The notes: generated by a model from the letters alone, not told the origin. Numbered from the stretch's first letter, positions 1 through 9,390 are shown. The stretch: 64,000 nt of DNA from JAVBJN01 sp031546985 (GCA_031546985.1 JAVBJN010000057.1:60319-124318), one strand, 5' to 3'. Made by a program: numbers and translations.

Positions 1-57
1 TTGTGGTATGGTTCGCAACAAGGCCCTTTATAGGGGCCTTTGTTGTTTTATATAGGT
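1..57. repeat. Intergenic repeat, copy 1 (hairpin-containing)
   Basis: First copy of an imperfect direct repeat of about 57-60 bp; the second copy starts at 467. Both begin with the same 21 bases (TTGTGGTATGGTTCGCAACA plus A), continue into a GC-rich hairpin (GGCCC / GGGGCC here) and end in a T-rich run, so each could terminate transcription. The copy reaches the window edge and may extend further left. No coding capacity is apparent. Confidence 0.6.
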
Positions 58-466
58 TCGTAAGCGGATTACGGATTGGCGGATTGGTGCATTGCGGATT
101 CAGAATTGACGGATCAAAGATTAATGGATTAGCGTTTCGCCATTCACCTCTCACTTCTCGCGTTTCACTTCTCACCTTTGACTCCTCTGGCTCCCTTAGC
201 TTCGATACTTCGACAAGCTCAGTAACCGAAGCTAAGGGTTATTCGCTTTTCACCATTCACTATTCACCATTCACTATTCACCATTGGCCATTCACGTTTC
301 ACTTCTCATCACCATTTCTCTTCCAAAACCGTCAAATACTCAACCAAAACAACACAATTCTAATTGCAACGGGTTTACGGCCCAAAGCACCCCATCTTTA
401 CATCAACAAGCAAAAAGAAACTGCAGAGCAACAGGTTACAATGTTACTCACTTTGCAGTCTTTTCA
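58..466. other. Gene-free, low-complexity intergenic stretch
   Basis: About 400 bases with no credible gene. It contains short repeated words: GGATTNGCGGATT-like units (about 65-135), CTTCGACAAGCTCAG at about 208-222, and tandem CCATTCAC / TATTCAC units at about 250-300. These low-complexity words keep several frames open by chance. A short inverted pair (ACTGCAGAG / CTTTGCAGT) lies at about 419-458, just before repeat copy 2, and could fold with it into one structured RNA. Function unknown. Confidence 0.55.
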
Positions 467-523
467 TTGTGGTATGGTTCGCAACAAAGCCCTCTTTAAG
501 GGGCTTTGTTGTTTTATACAGGT
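467..523. repeat. Intergenic repeat, copy 2 (hairpin-containing)
   Basis: Second copy of the repeat seen at 1-57. The opening block is identical and the hairpin arms are compensated (AAAGCCC / GGGGCTTT instead of GGCCC / GGGGCC), so the stem is kept although the bases changed. That pattern suggests selection on an RNA or DNA hairpin, for example a terminator. It lies directly upstream of the dut promoter. Confidence 0.6.
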
Positions 524-539
524 TTATAGATGAAATAAT

Positions 540-547
540 TACATTTG
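540..547 (+). promoter_or_regulatory. Putative -7 element for dut (TACATTTG)
   Basis: Matches the Bacteroidota housekeeping -7 consensus TAnnTTTG. Transcription would start near 552-555, which places an in-frame TTG at 545 inside the promoter and supports the ATG at 566 as the dut start. No clear -33 TTTG at ideal spacing was found. Confidence 0.5.
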
Positions 548-565
548 CACGGCTCAGCAAATGTT

Positions 566-1000
566 ATGATACAAGTAAAGATTATAAACCAGTCCAATCA
601 CAGCCTTCCGGCATACGAAACCATTGGTGCCGCCGGCATGGACCTTAAAGCCAACCTCGTTGGCCCTGTTACCCTGCAACCCCTCGAACGTGCACTTATC
701 CCTACCGGCCTGTTCATAGAACTGCCCATGGGTTATGAAGCACAAATCCGCCCCAGAAGCGGCCTTGCCATTAAAAGAGGACTCACCCTGCTCAATACAC
801 CCGGCACTATCGACTGCGATTACCGTGGCGAGATTAAAATCATTATGGTAAACCTGTCTAACGAAGCCCAAACCATTACCGATGGCGAAAGAATAGCGCA
901 GATGGTAGTAGCCCGTTATGAAAGAGTAACCTGGGAACATGTGGAGGCGCTGTCCGAAACCGTTCGCGGAGAAGGTGGATTCGGCCATACCGGATCGTAA
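566..1000 (+). CDS. dut: dUTP diphosphatase
   Basis: Hydrolyses dUTP to dUMP and pyrophosphate, keeping uracil out of DNA and supplying dUMP for dTMP synthesis; cytosolic homotrimer. The 144-residue product has the usual trimeric dUTPase length and conserved motifs: AAGMDLKA near the N-terminus (motif 1), RPRSGLA (motif 2), the substrate-binding stretch [13 protein letters not shown] (motif 3) and the C-terminal arm [11 protein letters not shown] (motif 5). The frame opens at a TTG at 545, but the promoter at 540-547 and normal length favour ATG 566. It is the first gene of a plus-strand series running to 6077, an order common in Bacteroidota. Confidence 0.95.
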   Translation: MIQVKIINQSNHSLPAYETIGAAGMDLKANLVGPVTLQPLERALIPTGLFIELPMGYEAQIRPRSGLAIKRGLTLLNTPGTIDCDYRGEIKIIMVNLSNEAQTITDGERIAQMVVARYERVTWEHVEALSETVRGEGGFGHTGS

Positions 1001-1042
1001 GTCCAAATTTTAAATTAAACCTGTAACCCCTGACTGAAGAAC

Positions 1043-2050
1043 ATGAATATCATCATTCCTATGGCTGGTGCGGGCAAGCGTATGCGCCCACACACACTTA
1101 CCACGCCTAAACCTTTGCTGCCGTTAGCGGGCAAACCTATCGTGCAAAGACTGGTAGAAGATATCGCAGAAACCTGCAAAGAAAAGATCGACAATATAGC
1201 TTTTGTAGTAGGCCGTTTTGGTGCCGAAGCAGAAAAACACCTGCTCGAGGTGGCTGCCCGCCTGGGTGCCAAAGGGCATATCTGCTACCAGGATGAGCCA
1301 CTGGGTACCGCCCATGCCATCCTTTGCGCCAAAGAACTGCTGCAAGGCAATGTATTTATCGCTTTTGCCGATACCCTGTTTAAGGCCACTTTCGATTTTG
1401 ATAAAGAAAAAGATGCCATTATATGGTGTCAGAAAATCGAAGACCCTTCTAAATTCGGTGTGGTTACCCTCAACGATGCGGGAGAGGTAACGGCTTTTGT
1501 AGAAAAACCCGACACTTTTGTATCCGACCTGGCCATTATTGGTGTATATTATTTTAAAGATGGCGAAAACCTGCGCAGCGAGCTGCAATACCTGGTAGAC
1601 AATGATCTGAAAGAGAAGGGAGAATACCAGCTCACCAATGCCATGGAAACCATGCGCCTTAAAACCATCCGTTTTTATACCGGCGAGGTAGAAGAATGGC
1701 TCGATTGTGGTAATAAAGACGCTACCGTGTATACCAACCAGCGTATCCTGAGCATTAAGCAGCATAAAGAGCAGCTGGTACACGAAAGCGCCAAGAGCCT
1801 GAACAGCGTAATTATACCACCCTGCTTCATTGGCGAAGGCGTAGAAATCGTGAATTCTGTAGTGGGTCCGTACGTGTCTTTAGAGAAGGGAACCAAAATT
1901 CACAACAGTATCATAAAAAACAGTATCGTGCAATCATACACACATCTAAATGGTGTACATTTGGATAATTCCATGATTGGCAATCAGGTATCTATGGAAA
2001 AGAGGCCTAACTCGCTGAGCATGGGAGATTATACCACTTCTTATGAGTAA
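1043..2050 (+). CDS. Sugar nucleotidyltransferase (NDP-sugar pyrophosphorylase family)
   Basis: Transfers a nucleotide onto a sugar 1-phosphate to give an NDP-sugar and pyrophosphate, for cell-surface glycan synthesis. The N-terminal signature is clear: IIIPMAGAGKRMRPHT then PKPLLPLAGKPI, with the nucleotide-binding G-x-G-x-R loop and the following Lys. The middle has GTAHAI and FVEKP motifs. The last ~80 residues look like a short left-handed beta-helix (VVGPYVSLEKGTKI, NSIIKNSIV), as in bifunctional or multimeric members. The 335-residue length fits glucose-1-phosphate thymidylyltransferase or mannose-1-phosphate guanylyltransferase relatives; substrate cannot be assigned. The stop overlaps the next gene by 8 bases, indicating translational coupling. 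Confidence 0.85.
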   Translation: MNIIIPMAGAGKRMRPHTLTTPKPLLPLAGKPIVQRLVEDIAETCKEKIDNIAFVVGRFGAEAEKHLLEVAARLGAKGHICYQDEPLGTAHAILCAKELLQGNVFIAFADTLFKATFDFDKEKDAIIWCQKIEDPSKFGVVTLNDAGEVTAFVEKPDTFVSDLAIIGVYYFKDGENLRSELQYLVDNDLKEKGEYQLTNAMETMRLKTIRFYTGEVEEWLDCGNKDATVYTNQRILSIKQHKEQLVHESAKSLNSVIIPPCFIGEGVEIVNSVVGPYVSLEKGTKIHNSIIKNSIVQSYTHLNGVHLDNSMIGNQVSMEKRPNSLSMGDYTTSYE

Positions 2051-3800
2051 TGCTTTTAAATCATACTACATTATACCATTAAGCCTTGCGGCTGTATTTT
2101 CATTGAGTGCCTGCAGTACCGGTAAACGGACTACTGCAGGCACTCAGGCTGTAAGCAAGCCTGTAACCCTCACCGATGCAGATCGTACCAAGCTGGATAA
2201 CCTGTTTATGGATGCGGAGAAAGCCCGTATTCTCGACGATGATACCAAAGCACTGCGGCTGTACCAGGAGTACCTGAAAATCAACCCTTCCAACGCTACG
2301 GTACAATACAATATAGGTCGCATTTTGCTGGAGCAGAACAGTTATTCGCAGGCTTTGCCTTATGCCGAGCGGGCTGCCCAGCTGGAACCAGGCAACAAAT
2401 GGTTCAGCGAGATGTATGCCGATGCGCTTACCGTAAACAGCCAGTACCTGAAAGCTGCTGATGTGTATGGCAAGCTGGTAAAACAGTTTCCGCAGGAAGA
2501 AGACTACATGTACAAACGGGCCATTGTGCAAATGCGGGGCAATGATACCAATGGCGCACTGCAAACCATTAATGAGCTCGAAAAAATAACCGGCGTACAA
2601 GACGAACTGGTATTTCAAAAACAGGCTATTTACCTTAAAATGGGCAAAGTAGACCTTGCGGCTAAGGAAATACAGAAACTGATAGACCAAAACCCCGGCG
2701 ATGTAAAATACCTGGGCATGCTGGCCGAGATGTATGAGGCCAACAATATGGCCACCAAAGCCGATAGTACTTACAGCCTTATTAAGAAAATGCCCGGCGA
2801 TAACCCGCAGGCTATGCTTATTATGGCGCAATACTATAAGCGCAAGAAAGACGAAACGCAGTACCGTGCTACCATGGAAAAACTGGTGCGCAGCAAGGAG
2901 ATCGACGAGGATACCAAAATAGCCATGATCGTTCCGGTATTGCAGGAGTCGGGCCGCGATAGCACCGCCCGCCAGTCGGCACTCAACCTGGCCAAAGAAT
3001 TTTACCAGAGCGATACTGCCAGCTTTAAAAGCGCCGCGCTGTATGCCGATGTGCTGTATATGAACAACCAGCCTAAAGAAGCGCTGCCTTTATATTACCG
3101 CACGTTAAACAACGACAATACCAAGTTTGGCACCTGGCAGCAAATCATGTTTATCTACGCACAGGAGATGAACAACGATTCGCTTATCGCCATTACAGAG
3201 CGGGCTATGGTTTACTACCCCAACCAGGCGGTTAGTTATTACTTCAACGGCTCGGCCTACAATCAGAAAAAGAACTATGCTGCCGCCCAAAAAGCCCTTA
3301 CCAAAGGCTTGCAACTCGATGGCGACAATAAGGAACTGAATGCCGATATGTATGCCATGCTGGCCGAGACATACCACAATGCCAAAAACTACGCAGCTTC
3401 CGACAGTGCGTTTGAAAAATCGCTGGCCCTTATCCCCGATAATGCCAGTACCCTCAACAACTTTGCATACTATCTTTCCCTGCGCAATAAGGACCTGGAC
3501 AAGGCCCAGAAAATGTCTAAGAAATCGCTGGAATTAAGACCCGACGAGAAGTCGTTTCTCGATACCTACGGCTGGATATTGTACAAACAGGCCAAGTATA
3601 CCGAGGCCAAAGAATACATTGAAAAAGCCATTCAGGCAGCCGGCGATGACGACGCCACCCTGCTGGAGCACCTGGGCGATATCATGTACAAGCTCAATGA
3701 GCCGGATAAAGCCCTGGACTATTGGAAAAAGGCCAAACAGAAAAATGTAGACTCCCCGTTTATTGACAAAAAAATTGCCGAGAAGAAGCTTTATGAATAA
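2043..3800 (+). CDS. TPR-repeat lipoprotein
   Basis: A 585-residue envelope protein with a lipoprotein signal (hydrophobic stretch then LSACSTG lipobox, Cys at about residue 24) followed by a long array of tetratricopeptide repeats, for example around residues 65-130 (NATVQYNIGRILLEQNSY, ALPYAERAAQLEPGNKW) and 440-560. TPR arrays are protein-docking scaffolds. It overlaps the upstream nucleotidyltransferase by 8 bases and the downstream DUF4292 gene by 8 bases, so the three are likely one transcript. Exact role not established; linkage to cell-surface genes suggests envelope assembly. Confidence 0.85.
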   Translation: MSNAFKSYYIIPLSLAAVFSLSACSTGKRTTAGTQAVSKPVTLTDADRTKLDNLFMDAEKARILDDDTKALRLYQEYLKINPSNATVQYNIGRILLEQNSYSQALPYAERAAQLEPGNKWFSEMYADALTVNSQYLKAADVYGKLVKQFPQEEDYMYKRAIVQMRGNDTNGALQTINELEKITGVQDELVFQKQAIYLKMGKVDLAAKEIQKLIDQNPGDVKYLGMLAEMYEANNMATKADSTYSLIKKMPGDNPQAMLIMAQYYKRKKDETQYRATMEKLVRSKEIDEDTKIAMIVPVLQESGRDSTARQSALNLAKEFYQSDTASFKSAALYADVLYMNNQPKEALPLYYRTLNNDNTKFGTWQQIMFIYAQEMNNDSLIAITERAMVYYPNQAVSYYFNGSAYNQKKNYAAAQKALTKGLQLDGDNKELNADMYAMLAETYHNAKNYAASDSAFEKSLALIPDNASTLNNFAYYLSLRNKDLDKAQKMSKKSLELRPDEKSFLDTYGWILYKQAKYTEAKEYIEKAIQAAGDDDATLLEHLGDIMYKLNEPDKALDYWKKAKQKNVDSPFIDKKIAEKKLYE

Positions 3801-4623
3801 ATCTATCGTAACCGTAATGGTACTGGCGGCCCTGGCCGGCAGCGCCTGCAAGACCTCTAAAAAAGCTGCTAAAAGCAAAAAACAGGAAACCGCCCAGGTG
3901 GTTGCTCCTGCTGTAGATACTGCTGTGGTTAAAACCGATACCGATAAAGGCACTACTGTAGATTACAGCCAGTATATGCCATATATGAACCGCGAAATCG
4001 TATTCAATACGTTTTCGGGCAAGACCAAAATGAGCTATTCCGACCCATCGCAGAACCTCGATTTTGTAGCCAACATCCGCATTAAAAACGATGAAGCCAT
4101 TTGGGTTTCTATCTCTGCGGTAGGTGGCCTTATTGAGCCTGCCAGGGTTTATATCACCCCCGATTCGCTCAAGCTGGTCGATAAGCTGAATAAAGTAGCT
4201 TACATAAAGCCTTATTCCTACATTCAGAGCATGGTAGGCCTGGACGTAGACTTTCATACCCTTCAAAACCTGCTTATTGGCAATGTGCTGATTAAGGATG
4301 GTAAAGTAGTATCTGCCAAAACAGAGAACAACGCGCTTACCATTATGTCGGTTAAGGAAGAATACCAGCAAGGCGTTACCTTTAACCTCTCCGACTCTAT
4401 GCTTACCGGCACCTCGCTCTTTAATCCCAAAAACGGGATGAATGCCATGATAAGCCTGGCCAATTACCAGTCAGATGCCGGCATACCATTTGCCAACAAC
4501 CGCAATTACGAGATTTTCGATGGCACCAAAACCATCCAGCTCAAAATGGAGTACGTTAAAAAAGAATTTAATGGCACTGTAGACATGCCTTTCAGTATCC
4601 CCAATAATTTCAGTCGCCGGTAA
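3793..4623 (+). CDS. DUF4292 lipoprotein
   Basis: A 276-residue predicted outer-membrane-associated lipoprotein. The start at ATG 3793 overlaps the previous stop and is followed directly by a signal peptide with lipobox (LAALAGSACKTS); an in-frame upstream extension would bury this signal. The body (MNREIVFNTFSGKTKMSYSD, AIWVSISAVGGLIEPARVYI, DSLKLVDKLNKVAYIKP) matches my memory of the DUF4292 family, which resembles LolA/LolB-like half-barrels. It sits between a TPR lipoprotein and an M23 peptidase, its usual context. Function probably in lipoprotein or envelope handling; not proven. Confidence 0.8.
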   Translation: MNKSIVTVMVLAALAGSACKTSKKAAKSKKQETAQVVAPAVDTAVVKTDTDKGTTVDYSQYMPYMNREIVFNTFSGKTKMSYSDPSQNLDFVANIRIKNDEAIWVSISAVGGLIEPARVYITPDSLKLVDKLNKVAYIKPYSYIQSMVGLDVDFHTLQNLLIGNVLIKDGKVVSAKTENNALTIMSVKEEYQQGVTFNLSDSMLTGTSLFNPKNGMNAMISLANYQSDAGIPFANNRNYEIFDGTKTIQLKMEYVKKEFNGTVDMPFSIPNNFSRR

Positions 4624-4691
4624 GATGGGATTTTGATTAGAATAAAAAGGACGCTAAGGTTATATTTGTTTCTTATTAAATCACGAGGGTT

Positions 4692-6077
4692 TTGAAGGTA
4701 AAGTTTCTATTTGTTTCCATATTGGGTATTCTGATTGCTTCACTGGCGTTTTCGCAGCAACCTACCTCACGGCAGGATCTCGAAAAACGGCGCCAACAAT
4801 TAATGGAGGAAATCAGGAGCACCCAGGCTTTGCTGAAAGAAACCCAACAGAATAAAAAAGCATCGCTGTCTCAGCTGAATGGTCTGCGCTCCAAACTGGA
4901 AGCCCGCCAAAAGCTCATCAACAATATTAACCAGGAGATCAGCCTCCTCGACCGCAACATTCAAACCGCCTCAGGCGAAGTACGTAACCTGCAGGATAAC
5001 CTGGTGGTACTGCGCAGGCAATATGCCGAAATGGTGCGTTACGCTTACAAGAACAGAACGTCTTACGATATGCTCATGTTCCTGTTCGAAGCCAAAAACT
5101 TTAACGATGCCCTGCGCCGGTACACTTACATGAAGCAATACCGCGAGTTTCGTAAAAACCAGGCACAGCGCATTTTGGGTACCCAGGTAGAGCTGAACCA
5201 GAAAATAGGTGTGCTCAACAAAGAGAAAAGCGAGAAAGACATGATGCTTTCTACCCAAAACCAGCAGAAGCAGGAGTTGGAAGTAGAGAAGAAAGAAAAG
5301 GATAAGGTATACACCGAGATACGTGGGCAGGAAAAAGATCTGCTGGCCGATATTAATCAGAAGAAAAAGGCCTCTGCCAACCTCGATAAGGCCATTTCGC
5401 GCATTATCCAACGGGAGATAGAGCTGGCCCGTAAAAAGGCCGAGGAAGAGCGCAAACGCAGGGAAGATGAGCAACGCCGCCAGCGCGAGGGATTGGCCAA
5501 TACCAAACCTTCTAACCTTACGGCTACCAAACCAACCACTACTACCTCAACCACCACCAAGCCGGGTACGGCTACCACCACTACTACACCAGCAAAGCCA
5601 ACGGCGCCTAAAACCTATAACCTCGACCTTACGCCAGAAGCGGCAGAGCTGTCGAGCAATTTTGAAGCCAACCGCGGCCGCCTGCCCTGGCCGGTAGAAA
5701 GAGGTACCATAGTAGGCTCTTTTGGTACGCAAAAGCACCCCGTGTTCGAAAACATTACTATTGACAACTATGGTATCGACATCCGCGCCAATTCGGGCTC
5801 GGTAGTGCGCGCTGTGTATGATGGTGAGGTAAGTTCCATTATGGCTACCCCCGGCTCCGAGGGGCAAACGGTAATCATCAGCCATGGTTCTTACTACTCG
5901 GTATATACCAACCTGGCCCGTGTAACCACCAGCCGTGGCGCCAAAGTGAGCACCAAGCAGTCTATCGGTACTGTGGGTGTAAACGATGATGGCGAGCCGG
6001 TAATCAACTTCCAGATCTGGAAATCATCGGGCAAGGGCTCTTCCAAACTCAACCCTGCCAGCTGGATAGCACACTAA
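4692..6077 (+). CDS. Murein hydrolase activator / M23-family peptidase (EnvC-like)
   Basis: A 461-residue periplasmic protein: signal peptide (residues 1-21, ending AFSQQ), a long coiled coil (about 25-265, rich in Gln/Lys/Glu), a Thr/Pro-rich linker (about 270-300) and a C-terminal LytM/M23 fold (about 330-461; FGTQKHPVF, YGIDIRANSGSVVRAVYDG, VIISHGSYYSVYTNL). Canonical zinc ligands are not all present (YGIDI replaces HxGxD), so like EnvC it probably activates an amidase during cell division rather than cutting peptidoglycan itself. The only possible start after the in-frame stop at 4677 is TTG at 4692, immediately before the signal peptide. A strong bidirectional terminator follows. Confidence 0.85.
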   Translation: MKVKFLFVSILGILIASLAFSQQPTSRQDLEKRRQQLMEEIRSTQALLKETQQNKKASLSQLNGLRSKLEARQKLINNINQEISLLDRNIQTASGEVRNLQDNLVVLRRQYAEMVRYAYKNRTSYDMLMFLFEAKNFNDALRRYTYMKQYREFRKNQAQRILGTQVELNQKIGVLNKEKSEKDMMLSTQNQQKQELEVEKKEKDKVYTEIRGQEKDLLADINQKKKASANLDKAISRIIQREIELARKKAEEERKRREDEQRRQREGLANTKPSNLTATKPTTTTSTTTKPGTATTTTTPAKPTAPKTYNLDLTPEAAELSSNFEANRGRLPWPVERGTIVGSFGTQKHPVFENITIDNYGIDIRANSGSVVRAVYDGEVSSIMATPGSEGQTVIISHGSYYSVYTNLARVTTSRGAKVSTKQSIGTVGVNDDGEPVINFQIWKSSGKGSSKLNPASWIAH

Positions 6078-6101
6078 GTACTATATCCCCAAAGACATAA
6101 A

Positions 6102-6138
6102 CCAAAAGGGCTGCTTCGTAATGAAGCAGCCCTTTTGG
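6102..6138. terminator. Bidirectional rho-independent terminator
   Basis: Perfect 16-bp stem (CCAAAAGGGCTGCTTC with its complement) and a 5-nt loop, between the converging M23 peptidase gene and the fructosamine kinase gene. A/T runs flank both sides, so it can serve both strands. Confidence 0.85.
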
Positions 6139-6170
6139 CTATTATAAAGTATTTCTGTGCCCGCAGGCGG

Positions 6171-7037
6171 TTAAATAAACCGTTCTACAATCTCTTTCAC
6201 CTTCATGGTGTAGTGACCGCCAAACAGGTTTACATGCACCAGCAAGGGGTAGAGATTGCAAATATCTACACGCTCCTTCCAGCCGGAGTGCAGCGGGTAG
6301 TAGTGGTGGTATACTTCGTACAGTTTTTTATCAAATCCGCCAAAGAGCATACTCATCGCAATGTCCATTTCGCGGTTGCCATAGTATACCGCAGGGTCGT
6401 AGATCCAACCTTTACCACCAGGGCCAATATGGTAATTGCCGCTCCAGAAATCGCCGTGCAACAGCGAAGGCGGGTCATTGGCAAACATACTGTCCAACCG
6501 GCCAAAAAGGCGTTCAAAGCCCTTTACCACCGTGTGGTCGGTCCAGCCGTTATCAATGGCTTTGCGCAGCATCGGATCTATGCGCTCGTGCATAAAGAAC
6601 TGCACCCAGTTCTCGTGCCAGTTGTTCTTTTGCGGCAGGGTGCCAATATAGTTATCCTCTTCCCAGCCAAAACGGTCGTTGGTGGTGCGGTGCAGTTGTG
6701 CCAAACGTTTACCCATGTCTTCCCACATTTCGCCGGAAGGCAGGTGACGCTCCACAAACTCCATTACCATAAAGTGGTAAGATTCGTACGCACCAATGGC
6801 ATGTACTTCGGGCACCTGCCCAAATACAGCTTTAAGCGCGTTCAATCCTTTTTGTTCTTTGATGAACATATCTTCGGCAAATGAAGCCTGGCTCAATTTT
6901 ACCAGAAAATTTTCTTCTTTGTTCCCCACATGGAAAGCACCCGAAACAAGACCTTCGTTAAGCGGTGTCATTCTTTTCAGAACAACAGGTCTTTGCAGGG
7001 CCTGCGTAAGCAGACCGTCAAAAAAAGTTAATTCCAT
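6171..7037 (-). CDS. Fructosamine kinase family protein
   Basis: Phosphorylates protein-bound ketosamines (fructosamine/ribulosamine), destabilising glycation adducts so the amine is repaired; cytosolic. The 288-residue product shows the aminoglycoside-phosphotransferase-like fold: FLVKL (ATP-binding lysine), MVMEFVE hinge, catalytic LLHGDFWSGNYHIG (HGDxWxxN) and the metal-binding WIYDPAVYYGNREMDIAM. These match fructosamine kinases rather than antibiotic kinases. MELTFF at 7037 is preferred over the in-frame Met five codons upstream because family members begin close to this point. It converges on the plus-strand operon through the shared terminator. Confidence 0.85.
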   Translation of the reverse strand: MELTFFDGLLTQALQRPVVLKRMTPLNEGLVSGAFHVGNKEENFLVKLSQASFAEDMFIKEQKGLNALKAVFGQVPEVHAIGAYESYHFMVMEFVERHLPSGEMWEDMGKRLAQLHRTTNDRFGWEEDNYIGTLPQKNNWHENWVQFFMHERIDPMLRKAIDNGWTDHTVVKGFERLFGRLDSMFANDPPSLLHGDFWSGNYHIGPGGKGWIYDPAVYYGNREMDIAMSMLFGGFDKKLYEVYHHYYPLHSGWKERVDICNLYPLLVHVNLFGGHYTMKVKEIVERFI

Positions 7038-7141
7038 ACACAATTGCTGCAATAAGTAAATAGAAGACTTCCCAGCCCGATAAAAATAATGGTTTTACAG
7101 GGGAAAAAGTGAAGCCGGATGAGATTTTTCCGATCGTAATG

Positions 7142-7855
7142 TTATTCAATCCCTAATATCTCAATGGCAGCCTTGGCCGCGATCTGGCCCGCGTCTTTTT
7201 TATTGAAGGCTTTGCCGGTAGAGATGCGCTCACCATCTACCACAATAGCTATCGTAAACAGTTTACGGGCGCCCTCCTTGGTTTCGTCAATGGTTTCGAA
7301 ATCCAGGATGCGGTTATTCTTGTTGGCCCAGGAGTAGAGTTTGTTTTTAAAGTTGGTTTCTGTTGTTTCCAACTCATCAATATCGATATAGGGCAGTAAT
7401 ATACGTTTAAGTACAAAACGGCGGGTTTTATCGTAACCTTTGTCGAGGTATACAGCGCCGATAAGCGCTTCAAAGGCATTACCAAAAATGGTATTGCTGA
7501 TAAGGCCTTCGTTACGGTTATAAAACATCAGCTTTTTGAGGCCTATTTTAAGGGCCACTTCATTGAGCTGCTGCCGGTTTACGATCTTAGACCGCATTTC
7601 GGTGAGGTAGCCCTCATCTTTGTAGGGATATTTCTTGAACAGGTGCTCACCGATGATGGCACCCAGAATGGCATCTCCCAGAAATTCCAGACGTTCGTTG
7701 TTCTCCTCAGCGTTTCTACTCTGAGAGCGATGGCTTAAAGCCAGCTTATAAATAGAGAGATTGCCGGGGCTATACCCCAGCAAATTCTCCAATGACTTTT
7801 TAAGCTGTTTATCCTTCGGAAAGAAACGTTCAAAAAATGAGCCGCCGAATTTCAA
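7142..7855 (-). CDS. rnc: Ribonuclease III
   Basis: Cleaves double-stranded RNA in rRNA precursor processing and mRNA decay. The 237-residue protein has the RNase III signature ERLEFLGDAIL at about residues 54-64 with its catalytic acidic residues, and a C-terminal dsRNA-binding domain (about 165-235; NFKNKLYSWANKN and the AGQIAAKAAIEIL helix). It follows fabF by 6 bases, and acpP-fabF-rnc forms one minus-strand operon, a widely conserved arrangement in Bacteroidota. Confidence 0.95.
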   Translation of the reverse strand: MKFGGSFFERFFPKDKQLKKSLENLLGYSPGNLSIYKLALSHRSQSRNAEENNERLEFLGDAILGAIIGEHLFKKYPYKDEGYLTEMRSKIVNRQQLNEVALKIGLKKLMFYNRNEGLISNTIFGNAFEALIGAVYLDKGYDKTRRFVLKRILLPYIDIDELETTETNFKNKLYSWANKNNRILDFETIDETKEGARKLFTIAIVVDGERISTGKAFNKKDAGQIAAKAAIEILGIE

Positions 7856-7861
7856 TCAGGA

Positions 7862-9121
7862 TTAAGGTTCAAATTTTTTAAAGATAACCGACGCATTGTG
7901 CCCGCCAAAACCAAACGTGTTGCTTAACGCAGCCCTTACCACACGTTTCTGTGGCTTAAGGAAGGTAAAATTGAGGCGCGGATCAAAGGCCGGATCGTCT
8001 GTAAAGTGATTGATTGTAGGTGGTACAATATCATTTTTTACAGACAGCAGTGCAGCAATGGCTTCAATAGCACCGGCAGCACCCAGCAGGTGACCGGTCA
8101 TGGATTTGGTAGAGCTGATGTTCATGTTGAACGCATGGTCTCCAAATACACGTTGAATAGCCGTTACTTCTGCAATATCGCCCAGCGGAGTGGAAGTACC
8201 GTGTACATTAACGTAGTCAATGTCTTCTGGTTTCATTCCGGCATCCTCAAGGGCTGCTTTCATTACATTCAGCGCGCCCAAACCTTCGGGATGCGGAGCG
8301 GTAATATGGTGCGCATCGGCACTCATACCGCCACCTACGATCTCTCCGTAAATGGTAGCGCCTCTTTTAATGGCGTGTTCGTATTCTTCGAGGATCAGCG
8401 CTCCGGCACCTTCTCCCATTACAAATCCGTCGCGGTCTTTATCGAACGGACGGGATGCAGTGGCAGGGTCATCGTTGCGCTCGCTCAGTGCTTTCATAGC
8501 GTTAAAGCCGCCCACACCTGCTTCGTTAATTACTGCCTCCGAACCACCGGTTACGAACACATCGGCTTTGCCCATACGGATATAGGTAAACGCATCGATG
8601 AGCGCGTTAGTAGATGAAGCACAGGCACTTACCGTAGCAAAGTTAGGACCGCGAAAACCATATTTCATAGAAATATGACCGGAAGCGATATCCAGAATCA
8701 ACTTGGGTATGAAAAAAGGATTAAAGCGTGGAGTACCATCTCCGGCGCAATAATTCTTCATTTCGTCAATGAAGGTCATCATACCACCAATACCGGAGGC
8801 CCAAATAACACCCACACGGTCCTTGTTAAGGGTTTCCATGTCAAATCCGGCGTTGTTTACAGCTTCTTCGGCAGCAATGATGGCAATCTGAGAGAAGCGG
8901 TCTATTTTACGCGCTTCTTTTTTATCGAGGTAGTCTTCTGGGTTGAAGTTCTTCAACTCACAGGCGAACTTCGTCTTGAACTTGGTAGTGTCAAACGATT
9001 TGATGAAGTCGGCACCAGAAACACCGTTCAGCAATCCATTCCAGTAATCCGTAACGGTATTGCCGAGCGGTGTTAGTGCGCCTAAACCGGTAACTACAAC
9101 TCGTTTGAGTTTAATTTCCAT
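7862..9121 (-). CDS. fabF: Beta-ketoacyl-ACP synthase II
   Basis: Condenses malonyl-ACP with acyl-ACP in fatty acid elongation; cytosolic dimer. The 419-residue length is standard. The catalytic triad is visible: nucleophile Cys167 in VSACASSTNA, His in NVHGTSTPLGD and His in SMTGHLLGAAGA. The N-terminal RVVVTGLGALTPLG and C-terminal NTFGFGGHNAS are typical. It lies 32 bases after acpP, its substrate carrier, and immediately before rnc. Confidence 0.96.
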   Translation of the reverse strand: MEIKLKRVVVTGLGALTPLGNTVTDYWNGLLNGVSGADFIKSFDTTKFKTKFACELKNFNPEDYLDKKEARKIDRFSQIAIIAAEEAVNNAGFDMETLNKDRVGVIWASGIGGMMTFIDEMKNYCAGDGTPRFNPFFIPKLILDIASGHISMKYGFRGPNFATVSACASSTNALIDAFTYIRMGKADVFVTGGSEAVINEAGVGGFNAMKALSERNDDPATASRPFDKDRDGFVMGEGAGALILEEYEHAIKRGATIYGEIVGGGMSADAHHITAPHPEGLGALNVMKAALEDAGMKPEDIDYVNVHGTSTPLGDIAEVTAIQRVFGDHAFNMNISSTKSMTGHLLGAAGAIEAIAALLSVKNDIVPPTINHFTDDPAFDPRLNFTFLKPQKRVVRAALSNTFGFGGHNASVIFKKFEP

Positions 9122-9153
9122 TTAAAGTAAAGGGGAAGTTATCGATCTGAGAA

Positions 9154-9390
9154 TTATTTCACGTGTTCTTCCAGGTAAGACACAGCCTGACCCACAGTAG
9201 TAATGGTTTCAGCTTGCTCATCAGGGATAGAAATATTGAATTCTTTTTCGAATTCCATGATCAGTTCTACAGTATCCAGAGAATCAGCGCCCAGGTCGTT
9301 GGTGAAGCTGGCTTCGGTGGTTACTTCAGACTCATCAACACCCAATTTGTCGATGATGATTTTCTTTACTCTTGCTGCGATGTCTGACAT
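9154..9390 (-). CDS. acpP: Acyl carrier protein
   Basis: A small acidic carrier (78 residues) that holds growing acyl chains on a 4'-phosphopantetheine arm attached to Ser37 in the motif [12 protein letters not shown]. Helices and acidic patches are typical. It is the first gene of the acpP-fabF-rnc operon and is transcribed divergently from the GH3-like gene. Confidence 0.97.
   Translation of the reverse strand: MSDIAARVKKIIIDKLGVDESEVTTEASFTNDLGADSLDTVELIMEFEKEFNISIPDEQAETITTVGQAVSYLEEHVK

Noticed and set aside
3..533. A 176-codon open frame across the left intergenic region
   Set aside because: It runs through low-complexity repeats and both hairpin copies, has no domain-like composition and no promoter; open by chance.
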